Assembly: GCA_934182605.1 (NCBI GenBank)
Contig: CAKPRQ010000002.1
Coordinates: 123,970 to 187,969 of the forward strand
Direction of reading: 5' to 3'
From: an uncultured Clostridia bacterium
GTDB lineage: Bacteria > Bacillota > Clostridia > TANB77 > CAG-508
Length of the DNA: 64,000 nucleotides
Below the pieces are notes generated by a model, which was not told the origin of the DNA, ran no database searches, and saw nothing but the letters and a program-made list of their open reading frames with translations. Positions 7,653-16,842 of this stretch are shown here, one piece after another (positions within the stretch are counted from its first letter, which is position 1; each line of letters opens with the position of its first letter). Both the position numbers and the translations under genes were made by a program.

Positions 7653-10436
7653 CTATGCGTTTTTTCCACAACAATTCTTATATTTCTTTCCACTTCCACA
7701 TGGACAAGGGTCATTTCTATTTACTTTTGGACCTTCATTCACAACTGGTGTATGTTTATCTGCATTTTCTGAATCTTCTAATTGCTTTCTAGCATTTTCT
7801 CTTGCTATTTTTTCAGGATCTTCTTTACCTTCTGCTGTAATTGTTGCTGTATGAACTCTTTTAGCATTTGGGCTTTTACGGATATGCATCATAAGTTTTA
7901 CAACTTCTAATTTTATATCTATAATCATTTGTTCAAACATTTGTGAACCTTCTATTCTGTATTGAACAACTGGGTCTTTCTGTCCATACGCTCTTAAGCC
8001 TATACCATTTTTAAGCTCATCCATTGCATCTATATTATCCATCCATTTTTGGTCAACTACTTTAAGCATAACTACTCTTTCAAGTTCACGCATATTTTCT
8101 GAACCAATTTCTTCTTCTTTAGCTTCATATTTTTCTTCCGCTTTATTAACAATTTCGTCTACTATTTTTTCTCTATCTACTAATTTTTCATTTAATGAAT
8201 CCAATTCTGTTATTTCAAAAATATTATTTAATTCATTTAATAAAGCTTCTTTATTTACTTTAGCTGTAAATTCTTCATGAGCTAAATAACTTTCAAAAAC
8301 TTCTTCTGCTACTGCTCTTATCATAGATTTTATTGTATCTTTTAAGTTTTCACCATCAAGAACTTGTCTTCTTTGTTTATAAATTATTTCTCTTTGTTTA
8401 TTCATAACATCGTCATAACTTAAAACATGTTTTCTTATACTAAAGTTTCTACCTTCAACTTTCTTTTGAGCATTTTCTACAGCTTTTGAAACCATTCTTA
8501 ATTCAATTGGAATATTTTCATCAGCATTTAATGTATCGTAAACTTTTGATACCATTTGACCACCAAAAAGTTTCATTAAATCATCATCTAAACCAATATA
8601 GAAACGTGATTCTCCTACATCGCCTTGACGTCCACTACGTCCTCTTAACTGATTATCAATTCTTCTTGATTCATGTCTTTCAGTACCAATTATTTTTAAT
8701 CCACCTGCTGCTACAACTTTTTCTTTTTCTTCTTTTATTTTTTCTGCAAATTCAGCATTCAATTTTCTAAATTCTTCTCTTGCTCTTAAAATATCTTTAT
8801 CATCAGTTTCATTATACGCATCTGCTAAAGAAATTAATTCTTCTGAATATTTTCTTTTTCTCATTTCCTCTTTAGCTAAGAATTCACTATTACCACCAAG
8901 CATAATATCTGTACCACGACCAGCCATATTAGTTGCTATTGTAACTGCACCCAATTTACCTGCTTGTGCTACTATTTCAGCTTCTTTTTCATGATATTTA
9001 GCATTCAAAACAACGTGAGGAATTCCTTCTTTTTTCAAAATATTACTTAATTTTTCAGACTTATCAATAGAAACTGTACCAACTAAAACTGGTTGTCCCT
9101 TTTCATGGCTCTTCTTAATTTCCTCTACTATTGCTCTATATTTTGCATTTTCATTTTTCATTATAATATCATTATGATCTACTCTTATCAATGGTTTATT
9201 TGTAGGTATAGCAATAACATCTAAATTGTATATTTCTCTAAATTCATCTTCTTCTGTCATAGCAGTACCTGTCATACCTGATAATTTATCATACATTCTA
9301 AAGAAGTTTTGGAAAGTTATTGTTGCTAATGTTTTAGATTCATTTGCAATTTTTACACCTTCTTTTGCCTCTATAGCTTGATGTAAACCATTATTATATC
9401 TTCTTCCATACATTATTCTTCCTGTAAATTCATCTACTATTAAAACTTCTCCATCTTTAACAATGTAATCTGTTTCTTTTCTCATAACACCATTAGCACG
9501 TAAGGCTTGTGTTACGTGATGAACTATTTCAGAGTTTTCTAAGTCATTAAAATTATCTAACTTAAATTCTTGTTCAGCTTTTTTAATACCTTTTTGAGTT
9601 AATGAAGCTGTTTTAGCTTTTAAATCTACTATATAATCATATTTTTCATTATCTTCAGCTTGCGCTTCATCTTTTACATCTTCTTCAACTATAATTTTAG
9701 GTGTTAATTTTTTTACAAAATTATCTGCTAATTTATATAGGTTTGAAGATTTATCGGCCATTCCTGAAATAATAAGTGGTGTACGAGCTTCATCAATTAA
9801 AATACTATCGATCTCATCGACAACTGCATAATGTAATCCTCTTTGAACCATTTCAGTTTTATAAATAACCATATTATCTCTTAAATAATCAAAACCGAAC
9901 TCATTATTAGTTCCATATGTTATATCTGCATTATATGCTTCTTGTTTATGCATTGGTTTCATTCCACTTAACACAATTCCTATTGTTAAACCAAGAAATC
10001 TATACAATTTTCCCATCATTTCACCTTGGTATTTAGCTAAGTAATCATTTACTGTAATTAAATGAACGCCCTTTCCTTCTAAAGCATTTAAATATAAAGG
10101 TAATGCTGCGACAAAAGTTTTACCTTCACCAGTTTTCATTTCTGCGATTCTTCCTTGATGTAAAATAATACCACCAATTAATTGAACATCAAAATGTCTT
10201 ATTCCTAATACTCTTTTTGAAGCTTCTCTAACTAAAGCAAATGCTTCAGGTAATATATCGTCTAATGATTTCCCGTTTTTAATTTGTTCTTTAAATTCTT
10301 GAGTCTTTTTTGGAAAATCTTCATCTTTTAATTTCTCCATTTCAGGTTCCATAGCATTTATTTTCTTAACTATTGGCATCACTCTCTTTACTTCTCTTTC
10401 ACTATATGTGCCAAATACTTTTCCTATTATTCCCAT
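7653..10436 (-). CDS. secA: Preprotein translocase ATPase SecA
   Basis: The motor ATPase of the Sec export channel, 927 residues. Visible motifs are the Walker A region MKTGEGKTFVAALPLYL near residue 103, the DEID box in AVVDEIDSILIDEARTP, motif VI-type TNMAGRGTDIMLGG, the cross-linking and scaffold regions, and a C-terminal zinc-binding SEC-C motif CPCGSGKKYKNCC that binds SecB or ribosomes. Length and order are normal for a Firmicute SecA. An AAGGAG site precedes the ATG. Single gene with its own terminator. Confidence 0.98.
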   Translation of the reverse strand: MGIIGKVFGTYSEREVKRVMPIVKKINAMEPEMEKLKDEDFPKKTQEFKEQIKNGKSLDDILPEAFALVREASKRVLGIRHFDVQLIGGIILHQGRIAEMKTGEGKTFVAALPLYLNALEGKGVHLITVNDYLAKYQGEMMGKLYRFLGLTIGIVLSGMKPMHKQEAYNADITYGTNNEFGFDYLRDNMVIYKTEMVQRGLHYAVVDEIDSILIDEARTPLIISGMADKSSNLYKLADNFVKKLTPKIIVEEDVKDEAQAEDNEKYDYIVDLKAKTASLTQKGIKKAEQEFKLDNFNDLENSEIVHHVTQALRANGVMRKETDYIVKDGEVLIVDEFTGRIMYGRRYNNGLHQAIEAKEGVKIANESKTLATITFQNFFRMYDKLSGMTGTAMTEEDEFREIYNLDVIAIPTNKPLIRVDHNDIIMKNENAKYRAIVEEIKKSHEKGQPVLVGTVSIDKSEKLSNILKKEGIPHVVLNAKYHEKEAEIVAQAGKLGAVTIATNMAGRGTDIMLGGNSEFLAKEEMRKRKYSEELISLADAYNETDDKDILRAREEFRKLNAEFAEKIKEEKEKVVAAGGLKIIGTERHESRRIDNQLRGRSGRQGDVGESRFYIGLDDDLMKLFGGQMVSKVYDTLNADENIPIELRMVSKAVENAQKKVEGRNFSIRKHVLSYDDVMNKQREIIYKQRRQVLDGENLKDTIKSMIRAVAEEVFESYLAHEEFTAKVNKEALLNELNNIFEITELDSLNEKLVDREKIVDEIVNKAEEKYEAKEEEIGSENMRELERVVMLKVVDQKWMDNIDAMDELKNGIGLRAYGQKDPVVQYRIEGSQMFEQMIIDIKLEVVKLMMHIRKSPNAKRVHTATITAEGKEDPEKIARENARKQLEDSENADKHTPVVNEGPKVNRNDPCPCGSGKKYKNCCGKNA

Positions 10437-10526
10437 TTGTTATTCTCCTTTTTGTTTTAAAATTACTTCATATACTATATCACTTTTTTTTCAAATTATC
10501 AAGTAGTTTAGAAAAATTTCCTCAAT

Positions 10527-10560
10527 CAAAAAGAAGAGCATCTCTAGCTCTTCTTTTTTC
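10527..10560. terminator. Bidirectional Rho-independent terminator
   Basis: AAGAAGAGC and GCTCTTCTT arms around a 7-nt loop, with A-rich and T-rich flanks. It lies between the histidine kinase gene and secA. Confidence 0.75.
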
Positions 10561-10787
10561 TATATAATAAGGGTAATTTTTCTGTACAAAATTTCTATGG
10601 GGTTAATTATAAAAACAACTTATAGGCAAGCACATCCTTTCTTACATTCTACATTTTTTTGTTTTGAGGTTTCCCTCTTAACTTGTCTTTATTTTATAAT
10701 AGATTTATGTCCATTATGTGAAAATAATTTGTTACTTTAGTAAATTTAAAATAATTTATATAAAGAAATTTAATAATTCATTATACT
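10561..10787. other. Intergenic stretch without a recognisable gene
   Basis: An AT-rich gap downstream of the histidine kinase gene. A minus-strand reading near 10630-10680 ends in a Cys-rich tail (VECKKGCACL) but has no start codon after the preceding stop, so I do not call a gene. No promoter or RNA is evident. Confidence 0.5.
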
Positions 10788-10842
10788 AGCTATGTTTTGA
10801 CTGAAAACAGCTATATATCACGATTTTATAAAATAATTACTA
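10788..10842 (+). repeat. Palindromic intergenic element, right half only
   Basis: Contains TAGCTATGTTTTGACTGAAAACAGCTATATATCACGATTTT, cut here into the loop end and right stem arm of the family, and ends near a decayed terminal repeat (AATTACTAAAC). The left arm is missing. Confidence 0.6.
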
Positions 10843-10858
10843 AACTATACTTATATAC

Positions 10859-12337
10859 TTACAATTCTATATAAAATTCCACTCCATTTTCTTTATTTTC
10901 TACACCATACCTATTATCATAATTATTCATAATAGCTTTTACGAATGCAAGGCCTATACCAGTTCCACCTTGTTCTCTATTACGCGAAGTATCTCTCTTA
11001 TAAAACCTATTCCATATCCTATTTAAATCTTCTAATGGAATATTTTTTCCTGTATTAAATACAGATATTCTTGTCTTATTACTTTCTTTATTTGTTTGCA
11101 AAATTATCTTAATATATTTTTCACCATTTACTTCTCTTACATTTTTAATAGCATTTGTTAAATAATTTGTTATAACTTGTTCTATATAAAATGCATCTGC
11201 ATTTACTACATATTTTTTTGAATCATCAAATTCTACTTTTACATTTGCTTCATCTAATAACAATTTAGATTTTCTGATTACTTCATTTATCAATTCTACA
11301 ATATTAAATTCTGCATTATGAAATTCACGTTTACAATATTCTAATTTCATTAATTCTAATAAATTTTTTACCAAATTATCCATTTTATTAGCTTCATCAA
11401 TTATAACCTCAGTATAAAATCTTCTTGATTCTTCATCTGAATTTATATTTTCTTGTAAGCCTTCTGCATATCCTTGTATTAAAGCTATTGGTGTTTTTAA
11501 TTCATGTGATACATCTGAAATGAATTGTTTTCTCATTTCATCTATTTTTGATTTTTGTTCTATATCTTTTTCCAATTCTATATTAGTTGCTTGCAATTTT
11601 TTTATTGTCTTTTCTAATTGCATAGACATCAAATTCATACTTTTTCCTAATTTATTTATCTCATCATTTCGATCTGTTACTTTATACTTAGCACTAAAAT
11701 CTAAATTAGCCATTTTTCTAGCTATTATTTCTAGCTCTTCTATAGGTTCCATAAATTTTTTAGAAACTATTAATATTATTAAGCCAGATATTATAATTAT
11801 TAAAATTCCTATAATTGATAAAAATGTATTTGAAATTCTTACGCTTTCTTCTATAGGCGAAATTGCTAATCTTAAAGATAACTCATAACCATTATCCAAT
11901 GTTGTATTTAAACTTAAATATCTTATTGATGTTTTTATATCTTTAACTTCTTGAATTTCTAGATTTTTTTCTTTATTAGGAAAATATATATAAATACCTT
12001 GACTATCATCATACGCTTCTATATTACTTAAAAAATCTTTATTTGATGAATATATTAATTGGTCGAATTGGTCTTTTAAAACTATTTCTATACCATTTTT
12101 AGCTGCTATTTTTTCTAATTCTAACATTGAAATTTCTATATTATTTTTGAAATCTAATTGATTTATTTCTTCAAACACATTTTTTAGTCCAACTTGTTTT
12201 GAATATAAGTAAAATGGTTTATATATAAAATTATTTACTAATATAAAAAACATTATAATTATTACTATACTTAAACTTAATACCCAAAATAATTTACTTT
12301 GTAAAGATCTTTCTTTTTGTTTCATACTATACTCCAA
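10859..12337 (-). CDS. Sensor histidine kinase of a two-component system
   Basis: 492 residues: helix 1 near 17-37, an extracytoplasmic domain of about 130 residues, helix 2 near 170-190, then HAMP and coiled coil. The HisKA domain has the phospho-acceptor His in SDVSHELKTP. The HATPase domain has the N-box YLTNAIKNV and the glycine-rich GGTGIGLAFVKA. It sits 41 nt downstream of an OmpR-family regulator and is surely its partner. The signal is unknown. Confidence 0.93.
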   Translation of the reverse strand: MEYSMKQKERSLQSKLFWVLSLSIVIIIMFFILVNNFIYKPFYLYSKQVGLKNVFEEINQLDFKNNIEISMLELEKIAAKNGIEIVLKDQFDQLIYSSNKDFLSNIEAYDDSQGIYIYFPNKEKNLEIQEVKDIKTSIRYLSLNTTLDNGYELSLRLAISPIEESVRISNTFLSIIGILIIIISGLIILIVSKKFMEPIEELEIIARKMANLDFSAKYKVTDRNDEINKLGKSMNLMSMQLEKTIKKLQATNIELEKDIEQKSKIDEMRKQFISDVSHELKTPIALIQGYAEGLQENINSDEESRRFYTEVIIDEANKMDNLVKNLLELMKLEYCKREFHNAEFNIVELINEVIRKSKLLLDEANVKVEFDDSKKYVVNADAFYIEQVITNYLTNAIKNVREVNGEKYIKIILQTNKESNKTRISVFNTGKNIPLEDLNRIWNRFYKRDTSRNREQGGTGIGLAFVKAIMNNYDNRYGVENKENGVEFYIEL

Positions 12338-12378
12338 ATATATTCTATATCAAAATTTATTAATATCCGTAAATTATA

Positions 12379-13068
12379 CTATTTATTCTTTTTGATTTCG
12401 AATTTATATCCAACACCTCTTATTGTTTGAATATATTTTCCTTTTTTCCCTAATTTATGTCTTACTTTTTTAATATGACTATCTATAGTTCTAGAATCAC
12501 CGTAAAAGTCGTAATTCCATACGGTATTTAAGATTTTTTCCCTTGATAATGCAATATTTTCGTTTTCCAATAAATATTTCAAAAGTTCATACTCTCTTAA
12601 AGACAATTCTATTTCCTTACCATCTACTTTTACAGTTCTCCCCTCTGTATCAATAATAATTCCTCCAAAATCCTTTACTTCTTTTTCATCTCCACCACTT
12701 CTTTTTAAAAGTGCTTCTACTCTAGCAACTAATATTTTAGGACTAAATGGTTTTGAAATATATTCATCAACGCCTAATTCAAACCCAAATAATTCATCTT
12801 GTTCCTCCCCTCTTGCTGTTAACATTACTATAGGTACTTTAGACTCTTGACGTATTTGTCTTAAAACAGACCATCCGTCTAATTTAGGCATCATTACATC
12901 TAATAATATTAATTTAATTTTTTCTTTTTCTAATTCAAATACTTCTAATGCTTTTTCACCGTCTTCAGCTTCTAAAACATTAAAATTCTTTTGTATTAAA
13001 AAGTCTTTTATCAATTTTCTCATTCTTGATTCATCATCAACAACTAATATTGTAGGACCTTGATTCAT
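12379..13068 (-). CDS. Response regulator, OmpR/PhoB family
   Basis: 229 residues. The receiver domain has the acidic pair DDE near residue 11, the phospho-acceptor Asp in LILLDVMMPKLDGW, Thr in VMLTARG and Lys in YISKPFSP. A C-terminal winged helix follows (LSLREYELLKYLLENEN, SRTIDSHIKKVRHKLG). It is the first gene of a pair with the downstream histidine kinase. The target genes are not evident from this window. Confidence 0.95.
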   Translation of the reverse strand: MNQGPTILVVDDESRMRKLIKDFLIQKNFNVLEAEDGEKALEVFELEKEKIKLILLDVMMPKLDGWSVLRQIRQESKVPIVMLTARGEEQDELFGFELGVDEYISKPFSPKILVARVEALLKRSGGDEKEVKDFGGIIIDTEGRTVKVDGKEIELSLREYELLKYLLENENIALSREKILNTVWNYDFYGDSRTIDSHIKKVRHKLGKKGKYIQTIRGVGYKFEIKKNK

Positions 13069-13103
13069 ATATTACTACCTTTCCTTATACTAAATTATAA
13101 CTC

Positions 13104-13841
13104 TTATTTTAATCTTATTATTGCATTTATTTTATCTCCTGTTTTTATAGCTATAGTAAATTGTTCCTTACCATCAATACTTTCTCTTACATAACCTACA
13201 TCTAAATTTTCACCTAAAAAAGCACTATGCTTGTACACTATTTCTATATTTTTAAAATTATAATTATCATAAACATCTTTTGGAATCGCCTCGTATGCTA
13301 TTTCTAAATAAGTCACATTATTTACATGTCCATTTACATCTATATCACGTCTTTGTACTGTATGCTTATATGTATATTCTATATTTTGGGGTTCTTTTAA
13401 TTTTGGAAAATCGTCTTCAAACAACATTTTATTATACTCAGGATATTTAGAAAGTATATCACTTGTATCTCTCACTACTTTTTTAGTAATCTGATCTACC
13501 AAAACCCACTTTGTTGAAGCTATTGTAGCCAATTCATTATTTTCATTATACAACTCAAAATTTCTTATAGAATATAGCCCATTATTTTTAGCTGGCCAAG
13601 TTTTAATTCTAAACTTTTCATTCCAAGTTATTTCTTTTAATTTTTTAACACGCCAACCTAACAATATCCATACTCCTTTTGGAGTTATCATACTTCCAAA
13701 AATTTGCTTAGTTTGAACTCCTCCTGGTTCTTCTAAATACTTTAATAAAGCTATATTTGATAATTTTCTTTCATTATCCATATCATCAAATCTTACTACA
13801 TACTCACATTCTAATATTGGATTTATTTCACCATTTTGCAT
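13104..13841 (-). CDS. Acyl-ACP thioesterase (tandem hotdog fold)
   Basis: Hydrolyses acyl-ACP to release fatty acids. Two hotdog halves are visible; the second has the catalytic-type segment DIDVNGHVNNVTYLE (Asn/His motif). I start at the ATG at 13841 (MQNGEINP) because AAGGGA precedes it and the FatA-like homology (CEYVVRFDDMD) begins soon after. An in-frame ATG at 13913 lacks a ribosome site. It lies between thioredoxin and the response regulator, all on one strand with short gaps. Confidence 0.85.
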   Translation of the reverse strand: MQNGEINPILECEYVVRFDDMDNERKLSNIALLKYLEEPGGVQTKQIFGSMITPKGVWILLGWRVKKLKEITWNEKFRIKTWPAKNNGLYSIRNFELYNENNELATIASTKWVLVDQITKKVVRDTSDILSKYPEYNKMLFEDDFPKLKEPQNIEYTYKHTVQRRDIDVNGHVNNVTYLEIAYEAIPKDVYDNYNFKNIEIVYKHSAFLGENLDVGYVRESIDGKEQFTIAIKTGDKINAIIRLK

Positions 13842-13945
13842 TTTTTTACAGTCCCTTATAAAAAGATTTAGGTTTTCTAGAAATACATTTCTAATGGATA
13901 ACCTATAAACCATTCGTAATAAAATATTTTATTACATTTTAAAAT

Positions 13946-14254
13946 TTATTTAATTAAATCGAGGATTTTCTGTTTTGATACGAGACCTAATGAAGTATTT
14001 ACCACACTCCCATTTTTAAATACTAATAATGTTGGTATACTCATTATTTCATATTTACTAGCTAAGTCTCTTGCTTCATCAATATTTACTTTACATACTT
14101 TTACATTGTTTACTTCATCTGCTACTTCATCTACTATTGGTGATAACATCTTACAAGGTCCACACCAATTTGCGAAGAAATCTACCAATACTGTTTGATT
14201 TGCTTGTAAAACTTCCTTTTCAAAATTTTCACTACTAACTTTTAAAACTGCCAT
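13946..14254 (-). CDS. trxA: Thioredoxin
   Basis: 102 residues with the redox motif WCGPC near residue 30, the cis-Pro segment MSIPTLLVFKNG and normal thioredoxin length. It is a general disulfide reductase reduced by thioredoxin reductase (not in this window). An AGGAGG-like site precedes the ATG. Confidence 0.96.
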   Translation of the reverse strand: MAVLKVSSENFEKEVLQANQTVLVDFFANWCGPCKMLSPIVDEVADEVNNVKVCKVNIDEARDLASKYEIMSIPTLLVFKNGSVVNTSLGLVSKQKILDLIK

Positions 14255-14341
14255 ATAAATAGCCTCCTTTAAATTTTTTTATATTATATCATATTTTATT
14301 AATTTAATATATGCTTTTTTTGTGAATTTTATGTGAAAATT

Positions 14342-14442
14342 GTTACAATTCAGCAAGTATTTGAATAAAGCTTGGTATATAGCTATTTGCAAGTCAAGAC
14401 CCCGATTGTTAACCCCAGATATGTTTTGACCTGAGTTGTTAC
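14342..14442 (+). repeat. Palindromic intergenic element with deleted right arm
   Basis: Ends GTTACAATTCAG and CTGAGTTGTTAC are inverse of each other. The left stem arm (AAGCTTGGTATATAGCTATTT) and loop (GTCAAGACCCCGATTGTTAA) are present, but the right arm is absent, so the loop end TTTTGAC joins the terminal repeat directly. This copy cannot form the long stem. Confidence 0.75.
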
Positions 14443-14484
14443 GCGAAAATTATTAATCACTTTTATAATATTCTTTATTAGTAA

Positions 14485-14530
14485 AAAACCTCTAAATTCT
14501 ATTGCTTTATAAATAAAATTTAGAGGTTTT
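14485..14530 (-). terminator. Rho-independent terminator after rpsR
   Basis: The arms AAAACCTCTAAATT and AATTTAGAGGTTTT pair perfectly over 14 bp and are followed by T residues on the minus strand. Confidence 0.85.
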
Positions 14531-14538
14531 CTATAAAA

Positions 14539-14826
14539 TTAATCTTGAGCATATGGTAATATAGCTATATGTCTAGCTCTTTTTACAGCTAAAGTAATGT
14601 CTCTTTGATGTTTTGCACAAGCACCAGTTGCTCTTCTAGGTAATATTTTACCTTTATCATTTATAAATTTTCTTAATTGATCAGCATTTTTATAATCTAA
14701 AACAAAGTTTTTGTCTGCACATAATGCACATACTTTTTTTCTTTGTTTTCTGAAACGTGGATTAAATTCTTCATCAGAATTTCCATTATTTCTAGTCTTT
14801 TTATAATTATTTTTCTTATCTGCCAT
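14539..14826 (-). CDS. rpsR: 30S ribosomal protein S18
   Basis: 95 residues with a basic, disordered N-terminal extension, the CALCADK segment (a Cys-containing S18 type) and the conserved core GKILPRRATGACAKHQR. Last gene of the rpsF-ssb-rpsR operon, followed by a terminator. Confidence 0.97.
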   Translation of the reverse strand: MADKKNNYKKTRNNGNSDEEFNPRFRKQRKKVCALCADKNFVLDYKNADQLRKFINDKGKILPRRATGACAKHQRDITLAVKRARHIAILPYAQD

Positions 14827-14861
14827 TATTAAAATCCCCCCATTCTTATAATATCTAAAAA

Positions 14862-15296
14862 TTAAAATGGTAAATCATCATCAGCTGAACTTGTAAAATC
14901 TACACTTGGATTTTCAGGCATTGCTGATGTTCCAAATGTATCTTCAAAATTCATTCCTACTCCATTTCCATCTTCTCTTTTACTATCGGCAAAATATGCT
15001 TCCTCGGCAATTACTTCTGTTATATATCTTTTTTGTCCTTGAGCATCGTCGTATGTACGAGTTTGTATACGACCTATTATTCCAACTTGTTGACCCTTTT
15101 TGAAATACTTACTGCAGAATTCTGCTGTTTTCCCCCAAACAACAATTGGCAAGAAGTCTGCTTGTCTTTCTTGACCTTGTGTAACAAATCTTCTATTTAC
15201 AGCTAATGTAAATGATGTTACCATTGCATTTGATGTTTGTGTATAACGTACTTCTGGATCTCTAGTTAATCTTCCCATTAAAATTACTTTATTCAT
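14862..15296 (-). CDS. ssb: Single-stranded DNA-binding protein
   Basis: 144 residues. The N-terminal OB fold starts NKVILMGRLTRDPEVRYT, a Gly/Asn-containing linker follows, and the acidic tip DDDLPF that recruits partner proteins closes the chain. The position between S6 and S18 genes is the conserved Firmicute arrangement. Confidence 0.97.
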   Translation of the reverse strand: MNKVILMGRLTRDPEVRYTQTSNAMVTSFTLAVNRRFVTQGQERQADFLPIVVWGKTAEFCSKYFKKGQQVGIIGRIQTRTYDDAQGQKRYITEVIAEEAYFADSKREDGNGVGMNFEDTFGTSAMPENPSVDFTSSADDDLPF

Positions 15297-15326
15297 ATTT
15301 TACACCAAACCTTTCTGAACATACAA

Positions 15327-15614
15327 TTATTTATTATTTTTCTTAACTGTTATAAATTTCATTATGTTATCAGCTATTCTGTAATTTCTTTCAAGTTCAG
15401 CTATTGCATTAGGTTCAGCATCAAATGTATATAGTACATAAGTACCTTCTTTTTGCTTATTTATTTCATAAGCTAATCTTTTTTTACCAATTACTGATAC
15501 ATCTTCTAATTTTCCAAGACTATTAATTAAATCTTCAAATTTCTTAATTAAATCTTTTACCTCTTTTTCATCTAAACTTGGATCTATAATTATTGTACTT
15601 TCATAATTATTCAT
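15327..15614 (-). CDS. rpsF: 30S ribosomal protein S6
   Basis: 95 residues; segments YESTIIIDPSL, KKRLAYEINKQKEGTYVL and a final NYRIADNIMKFITVK are typical of S6. The ATG at 15614 is chosen because AGGAGG is 8 nt upstream; an in-frame GTG three codons earlier sits too close to it. First gene of the rpsF-ssb-rpsR operon. Confidence 0.96.
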   Translation of the reverse strand: MNNYESTIIIDPSLDEKEVKDLIKKFEDLINSLGKLEDVSVIGKKRLAYEINKQKEGTYVLYTFDAEPNAIAELERNYRIADNIMKFITVKKNNK

Positions 15615-15745
15615 ACATTCCACCTCCTTTTGGATTTCTAACCCATACTTTCGTATGAGTAAGGAAAATAGCTATTTATTTACTATTTTTTCTAACTTAA
15701 TTATTTTACCATATTTTATGTAAAATGTAAAGCAATTTTTGGAAT

Positions 15746-16768
15746 TTATTTAAAATAATGTTTTACGTATCCTTTTCCATTTTTAGACTCTATTTCCAAA
15801 TATCCACCATTTACCATAGCTATTTGTGGCGGTCTATGTCCAAAGTCCATATCGTATATTACTGGTATATTTAAATCTAATAAGGCATCTTTTAAAGAAT
15901 CTTTAAAAGTTACTCCATACTCTTCTCTACAAGTTGCTGTTCTTCCGAATACTATTCCGTTACAATTTTCAAAATATCCAGCATTTTTTAATTTCCATAG
16001 ATGCCAAAATACTTGTGGACTTGTAAAGTCGAATACTTCTAAAAACCAAATAATTCCATCTTTTTTATATTTTTCTCTATATTCTTTCACTTTGTCATAC
16101 TTAGTTCCTACAAAATTTGTTACTATATCTAAACAGCCACCTATAGCCCTACCTGAAATTTTTATTTCTTCTTCACCTTTCAAATTTTTCCAACATACTT
16201 CTGCTGTTAATTGATATGGTTTAAAATAATCTTCTAATCCGTATTCTAAATATTCACTTTGATATTTATCATAACTATATTGTATTGTTGTTTTTCCCAT
16301 CATTACTTCTAATGCTTTTTCTAAAGATATATGGATAGGTCGCATTCCATAATTTACTACATTGTCCGCATATATTGTAGGTATTTCTAAACAAGTAGGT
16401 AAAAGGTATCCTATAGTTGTGACATCTGAAAATCCTTGTATCCATTTAGGTTTATATTTTTCTATTTCATCAAATTCTAAGTAATCTAACATTTCTATAG
16501 CATAATCTCCACCTGCTGCCATTATTATAGCTTTTACATTTTCATCTTTCCATAAATCCATAAATTCTTTTGCACGTTCACTTCCTAATGAACTTCTTCC
16601 ATTTTGCCATTTTCTGACATTAGGTGTTTCTATTACTTTAAAGCCTTTTTCCTCTAAATACTTTATAGCATTATCTAATCTTTTTTGTTTATGTTCTTCA
16701 TAAATACCTTTAGATATTGCTGTTATCCCTATAGTGTCACCTACTTTTAAAAATTCTGGATAATTCAT
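15746..16768 (-). CDS. S66-family LD-carboxypeptidase / MccF-like peptidase
   Basis: 340 residues. Family S66 serine peptidases trim murein tetrapeptides (LdcA) or cleave microcin C-type compounds (MccF). Candidate catalytic residues are visible: the nucleophile Ser in QGFSDVTT, Glu in WFLEVFD and His in DFGHRPPQ. Two domains are present with normal length and no signal peptide, so it acts in the cytoplasm. It follows pdp on the same strand and may be the last gene of the nucleoside operon transcript. LdcA and MccF cannot be separated by eye. Confidence 0.88.
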   Translation of the reverse strand: MNYPEFLKVGDTIGITAISKGIYEEHKQKRLDNAIKYLEEKGFKVIETPNVRKWQNGRSSLGSERAKEFMDLWKDENVKAIIMAAGGDYAIEMLDYLEFDEIEKYKPKWIQGFSDVTTIGYLLPTCLEIPTIYADNVVNYGMRPIHISLEKALEVMMGKTTIQYSYDKYQSEYLEYGLEDYFKPYQLTAEVCWKNLKGEEEIKISGRAIGGCLDIVTNFVGTKYDKVKEYREKYKKDGIIWFLEVFDFTSPQVFWHLWKLKNAGYFENCNGIVFGRTATCREEYGVTFKDSLKDALLDLNIPVIYDMDFGHRPPQIAMVNGGYLEIESKNGKGYVKHYFK

Positions 16769-16842
16769 AAAACCTCCTTAAATATCAAAATATTATAATT
16801 TTAGTTTTAAAATCATTAATATTATAACATAATTATATTATA

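Noticed and set aside
10625..10690. A short Cys-rich peptide gene (ends ECKKGCACL)
   Set aside because: No start codon between it and the preceding in-frame stop; too short to support.
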